Shown here piece by piece: positions 5,440 through 6,141 of a stretch of DNA of 6,141 bases. The translations under genes were made by a program, and so were the position numbers. The notes below the pieces were generated by a model that saw only the letters and a program-made list of their open reading frames with translations, was not told the DNA's origin and made no database searches. Numbering within the stretch: the first letter of the stretch is position 1; every line of letters begins with the position of its first letter. Source of the DNA: an uncultured Clostridia bacterium (GTDB lineage Bacteria; Bacillota; Clostridia; Christensenellales; CAG-917); contig CALGEU010000139.1 in the NCBI GenBank assembly GCA_937881285.1, positions 1 through 6,141 on the forward strand. The letters are read 5' to 3'.

Positions 5440-6090
5440 TCAATTAGTCTTGTATGACTTTTCGGTTATTTTGTCCGTGACGGTCTTCTTTTGTTTCTTG
5501 CCGTCAACGTATTTGTGCACTTCCACTTTGAACTTTTTGGCAACCGCTTTGCGCATTGCTTTCATCACGATTTTAGTGATTTTGAGTGCGAGTTGAACAA
5601 CCGCAACGAAGAACGTCGCGCCGAACACAATCCATTTGACGAGATTCATTTCTCCATTTGCAAGACCGACCATAGACACTGCGGTGAGCGCAAGGAACAT
5701 TATGTTTACGCACGCCTTGAATATGCCGAGTGCTTTCTTGTAATTCTTTATGTTTGCATGTGCTTTTTTCGGGTCTTTGAACGTGAAAACCACAAGGCAT
5801 ATAAACACGATTATGAACACCGCAAGCATGGGAATAAGCGCATACGTATACGCCGATTCAACCCATTTTTTGGAAATGAACATGCACACCGACACGATTG
5901 CGTACAACGTGGAAATCACCGTCCAGGCAACGTTCAGTTTCTGCACGATCGACAACCCTTTGTCGTTTTCTTCCTGCACTACCGCCGCCGTCGCTTCATC
6001 GATCTGCTGCTGCGAAAATTCGCCTTCGGATACAGGCTTCACTTCTTGGGCGTCTTTTGGAACAAATTTAGTTTTCTTGTCTTTCTTCAT
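5440..6090 (-). CDS. Four-helix membrane protein of unknown function
   Basis: I do not recognise this 216-residue protein. The first 50 or so residues are charged (lysine-rich, then Glu/Gln-rich) with no signal peptide. Four hydrophobic segments follow at about 54-73, 82-104, 122-143 and 150-171, in two pairs separated by a basic loop (KDPKKAHANIKNYKKA, 105-120). The C-terminal 45 residues are strongly basic and hydrophilic. The positive loop and tail place both termini and the middle loop in the cytoplasm. No catalytic motif is visible. The ATG at 6090 has an AGGA Shine-Dalgarno site about seven bases upstream and a TATAAT box further up, supporting this start. It is a single-gene unit converging on the mutase gene. 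The translation is free of internal stops and has the amphipathic order of a real protein, so it is very likely expressed; the function is not inferable from neighbours. Confidence 0.75.
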   Translation of the reverse strand: MKKDKKTKFVPKDAQEVKPVSEGEFSQQQIDEATAAVVQEENDKGLSIVQKLNVAWTVISTLYAIVSVCMFISKKWVESAYTYALIPMLAVFIIVFICLVVFTFKDPKKAHANIKNYKKALGIFKACVNIMFLALTAVSMVGLANGEMNLVKWIVFGATFFVAVVQLALKITKIVMKAMRKAVAKKFKVEVHKYVDGKKQKKTVTDKITEKSYKTN

Positions 6091-6122
6091 CGATTTTTCC
6101 TGTGTTTTGATTTTATATCGGC

Positions 6123-6128
6123 ATTATA
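6123..6128 (-). promoter_or_regulatory. -10 box of the four-helix membrane protein gene
   Basis: A perfect TATAAT reads on the minus strand here, 32 bases before the ATG at 6090, predicting transcription from about 6116 and a leader of about 25 bases containing AGGAA. The matching -35 box would fall beyond the right edge of the window, so only half of the promoter can be judged. Confidence 0.6.
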
Positions 6129-6141
6129 CCACAAACCGCCG

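Overview
The window holds five intact protein genes. The two on the plus strand and the three on the minus strand are arranged as alternating convergent and divergent blocks. No RNA gene, CRISPR array, insertion sequence or phage gene was seen. Sigma-70/sigma-A type promoters, AGGAG-like Shine-Dalgarno sites, short hairpin/T-tract terminators and the protein families suggest a Gram-positive-type bacterium, most likely an uncultured Clostridia (Bacillota) member. This taxonomic guess is an inference with moderate to low confidence.

Layout, left to right. Bases 1-212 hold no convincing gene. A strong promoter (213-241) reads into a multi-pass membrane protein of the DUF1624 / heparan-alpha-glucosaminide N-acetyltransferase-like family (249-1292), which ends at a hairpin terminator. 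After a roughly 120-base gap lies a second terminator serving the minus-strand unit. That unit contains a GH127/DUF1680-type beta-L-arabinofuranosidase homologue (2080-4002 or 4026) followed 13 bases later by a two-helix membrane protein with a bacterial PH domain (1500-2066), probably as one operon. The GH127-like gene diverges from a plus-strand gene of the archaeal-type cofactor-independent phosphoglycerate mutase / proposed homoserine kinase family (4142-5353). The two share an intergenic region where the -35 boxes of opposing promoters overlap, and a perfect 8-bp-arm palindrome sits just downstream of the minus promoter. A long stem shared by converging genes (5384-5422) separates the mutase from a four-helix membrane protein of unknown function (5440-6090, minus).

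The genes do not form an obvious single pathway. The points most worth a second look are: the GH127-like protein appears to have lost every zinc ligand and catalytic residue expected of the family while keeping an open frame; the divergent control region with its palindrome; the first gene's promoter, which lies so close to its ATG that the mRNA would be leaderless; and the uncertain substrate of the mutase-like enzyme. No clear, previously undescribed multi-gene system is evident.
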